From Clostridium sp. (GTDB lineage Bacteria > Bacillota > Clostridia > Clostridiales > Clostridiaceae), in assembly GCF_029258205.1 (NCBI RefSeq), contig NZ_JARHZJ010000035.1, positions 1 to 43,312 of the forward strand: 43,312 nucleotides of DNA. Direction: 5' to 3'. The position numbers were made by a program, and so were the translations under genes. Of the stretch, positions 41,993-43,312 are shown in pieces; the first letter of the stretch is position 1, and every line of letters begins with the position of its first letter. Below the pieces are notes generated by a model. The model was not told the origin of the DNA, did not search any database, and was given only the letters and a program-made list of their open reading frames with translations.

Positions 41993-43312
41993 TTATTTAC
42001 ACCTTCTATTAGCTAATTCATATAAAGTTCTAACGCCTACACCTGTGCCTCCAGCAGCACAATAATCTCCCTTTTTCTCTGAGAATGCTGGGCCAGCTAT
42101 ATCTAAGTGTAACCATGGTTTATTTTGAACAAATTCACCAATAAATAATCCTGCTGTTATTGTACCTGCATACTTTCCACCTATATTTTTTAAATCTGCT
42201 ATATTAGATTTTATAGATTTGCTATAATCTTCAAAATTAGGCATTTGCCATACCTTTTCTCCAGTATCATAAGCAGCATCTCTTAGTTCCCCATAAAATT
42301 CATCCTTATTAGTTATTACAGCTGTGACATTCTCTCCTAAGGAAACTACTGCTGCCCCAGTTAATGTAGCCACATCTATGATTTCACTAGCATTTTCCTT
42401 TTCTATAGCATAAGTTACAGCATCTATTAAAGTAAGTCTTCCTTCAGCATCTGTATTTAATATTTCTATAGTTTTTCCTGCCATAGATCCTATTATGTCT
42501 CCTGGCTTATATGCATGACCTGATATTAAATTTTCACAAGCAGCTACTACAGCTACTACATTTATTTTTAAATTTCTTTTAGCTATGGCACTTATAGCAC
42601 CTATAACAGAAGCAGCTCCACCCATATCAGCTTTCATTGTCACCATTCCAGCATTAGTTTTTAAAGAATAACCACCTGAATCATATGTTAGTCCCTTTCC
42701 TACTAATGCTAACCTTTGATCCATATTATCCTTATCTCCAAAGTATCTCATAACTATAAGTCTAGGTAAATTATCTGATCCCTTTCCTACAGATAAGAAA
42801 GATTCCATTTTTAATTCTTCTATTTGCTTTTCATCAAATACTTCAACTTCAAAGCCATATTTAGAACCTATGTTTTTAACCTCTTTACCCAGAGTTTCTG
42901 GATAAATATTATTTGCAGGTTCATTTACTAAATCTCTTGCTAAGCAAGTAGTCTCCGAAAGAAGAATAGCCTCATTAACAGCTTTCTCACAACTCTCTAA
43001 ATCTTCTTCCTTTATATTGTGCCCACCAATATGAACTGTAACTTCTAATTCTTCTTTTTTATCACTCTTATATTTATTAAATGAATATGATCCTAAGGAT
43101 AATCCTTCAACCATTGCTTTTAAAGTATTTTCTAATCCAATAGACTCTACTGAATCAAATCTTAAAAATACACTTTTACTTTTTAATCTCTTAATCTCAT
43201 TTACTGCCTTACCAAAAACTCTTCTAATTTTTTCTTTAGTTATCTCTTTTTCTTTTCCAAGACCTAGTAATATAATATCTTGTATATTATTCTCAGTTGC
43301 TCTAGTTATATT
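41993..43312 (-). CDS. pepA: Leucyl aminopeptidase (M17), N-terminus cut by window edge
   Basis: A zinc/manganese aminopeptidase that trims N-terminal residues from peptides in the cytosol. The frame stays open to the right edge, so about 440 residues are visible and the start is outside. The upstream part has the M17 N-terminal domain ([19 protein letters not shown]). The catalytic domain carries [16 protein letters not shown] (metal Lys and Asp), [14 protein letters not shown] and [12 protein letters not shown] with the metal Asp/Glu and catalytic Arg. Family enzymes are about 480-500 residues. An internal ATG at 43114 is not the true start. No clear terminator was seen between it and asnS. 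Confidence 0.94.
   Translation of the reverse strand, partial: NITRATENNIQDIILLGLGKEKEITKEKIRRVFGKAVNEIKRLKSKSVFLRFDSVESIGLENTLKAMVEGLSLGSYSFNKYKSDKKEELEVTVHIGGHNIKEEDLESCEKAVNEAILLSETTCLARDLVNEPANNIYPETLGKEVKNIGSKYGFEVEVFDEKQIEELKMESFLSVGKGSDNLPRLIVMRYFGDKDNMDQRLALVGKGLTYDSGGYSLKTNAGMVTMKADMGGAASVIGAISAIAKRNLKINVVAVVAACENLISGHAYKPGDIIGSMAGKTIEILNTDAEGRLTLIDAVTYAIEKENASEIIDVATLTGAAVVSLGENVTAVITNKDEFYGELRDAAYDTGEKVWQMPNFEDYSKSIKSNIADLKNIGGKYAGTITAGLFIGEFVQNKPWLHLDIAGPAFSEKKGDYCAAGGTGVGVRTLYELANRRCK

Overview
The window reads as a chromosomal segment of a very AT-rich, endospore-forming Firmicute of the genus Clostridium. Gene content, gene order and protein details fit Clostridium perfringens best, but I could not run a database search, so the species is an inference. 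Sporulation genes (spoIIE, spoVB, spoVT, spoVG, yabP, yabQ), strong purine-rich ribosome binding sites, GTG/TTG starts and A/T-biased codons all point that way. I see no insertion sequence, prophage or CRISPR array; this is core genome.

Layout. From 1 to about 31,470 every gene is on the minus strand. Read in that direction the order is purR, spoVG, glmU, prs, a two-component system with an HtrA-like protein, pth, mfd, prsA, spoVT, spoVB, yabN/mazG, hup, rqcP, yabP, yabQ, divIC, yabR, a four-gene tRNA cluster, spoIIE, tilS, hpt, ftsH, fhs, coaX, dusB, greA and lysS (cut by the left edge). This is essentially the origin-proximal purR-to-lysS block of Bacillus subtilis, with clostridial insertions (fhs, hup, prsA, the two-component/HtrA operon) and without yabJ, ctc, fin and hslO. 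From 31,800 rightwards the genes are mixed: murC, a LacI-family regulator, punA and nupC (plus); an M24 peptidase (minus); a metallophosphoesterase (plus); a four-repeat cytochrome-b5-like protein (minus); a T-box leader with asnS (plus); and a leucyl aminopeptidase (minus) cut by the right edge.

How the genes work together. Themes are translation and tRNA supply (lysS, asnS, tilS, dusB, pth, rqcP, tRNA-Leu/fMet/Met), purine and one-carbon metabolism (purR, prs, hpt, punA, nupC, fhs), envelope synthesis and division (glmU, murC, divIC), protein quality control (ftsH, prsA, peptidases) and sporulation. Several promoters can be read directly. They include near-consensus sigma-A promoters for greA, the tRNA cluster, glmU and purR; a Spo0A-type promoter with a 21-base spacer before spoIIE; a sigma-H-like promoter before spoVG; and a sigma-G-like promoter before spoVT.

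Most interesting non-routine items: an HtrA-family protein that has lost its catalytic histidine and sits in an operon with a histidine kinase; a cytosolic protein of four tandem cytochrome-b5-like domains lacking the usual heme histidines; a 139-base imperfect inverted repeat filling a convergent intergenic gap; a LacI-type/cre-like site on both sides of the nucleoside regulator gene; and a pair of near-identical tRNA-Leu genes that differ by a compensated base pair. I did not find a clearly new multi-gene defence or mobile system.
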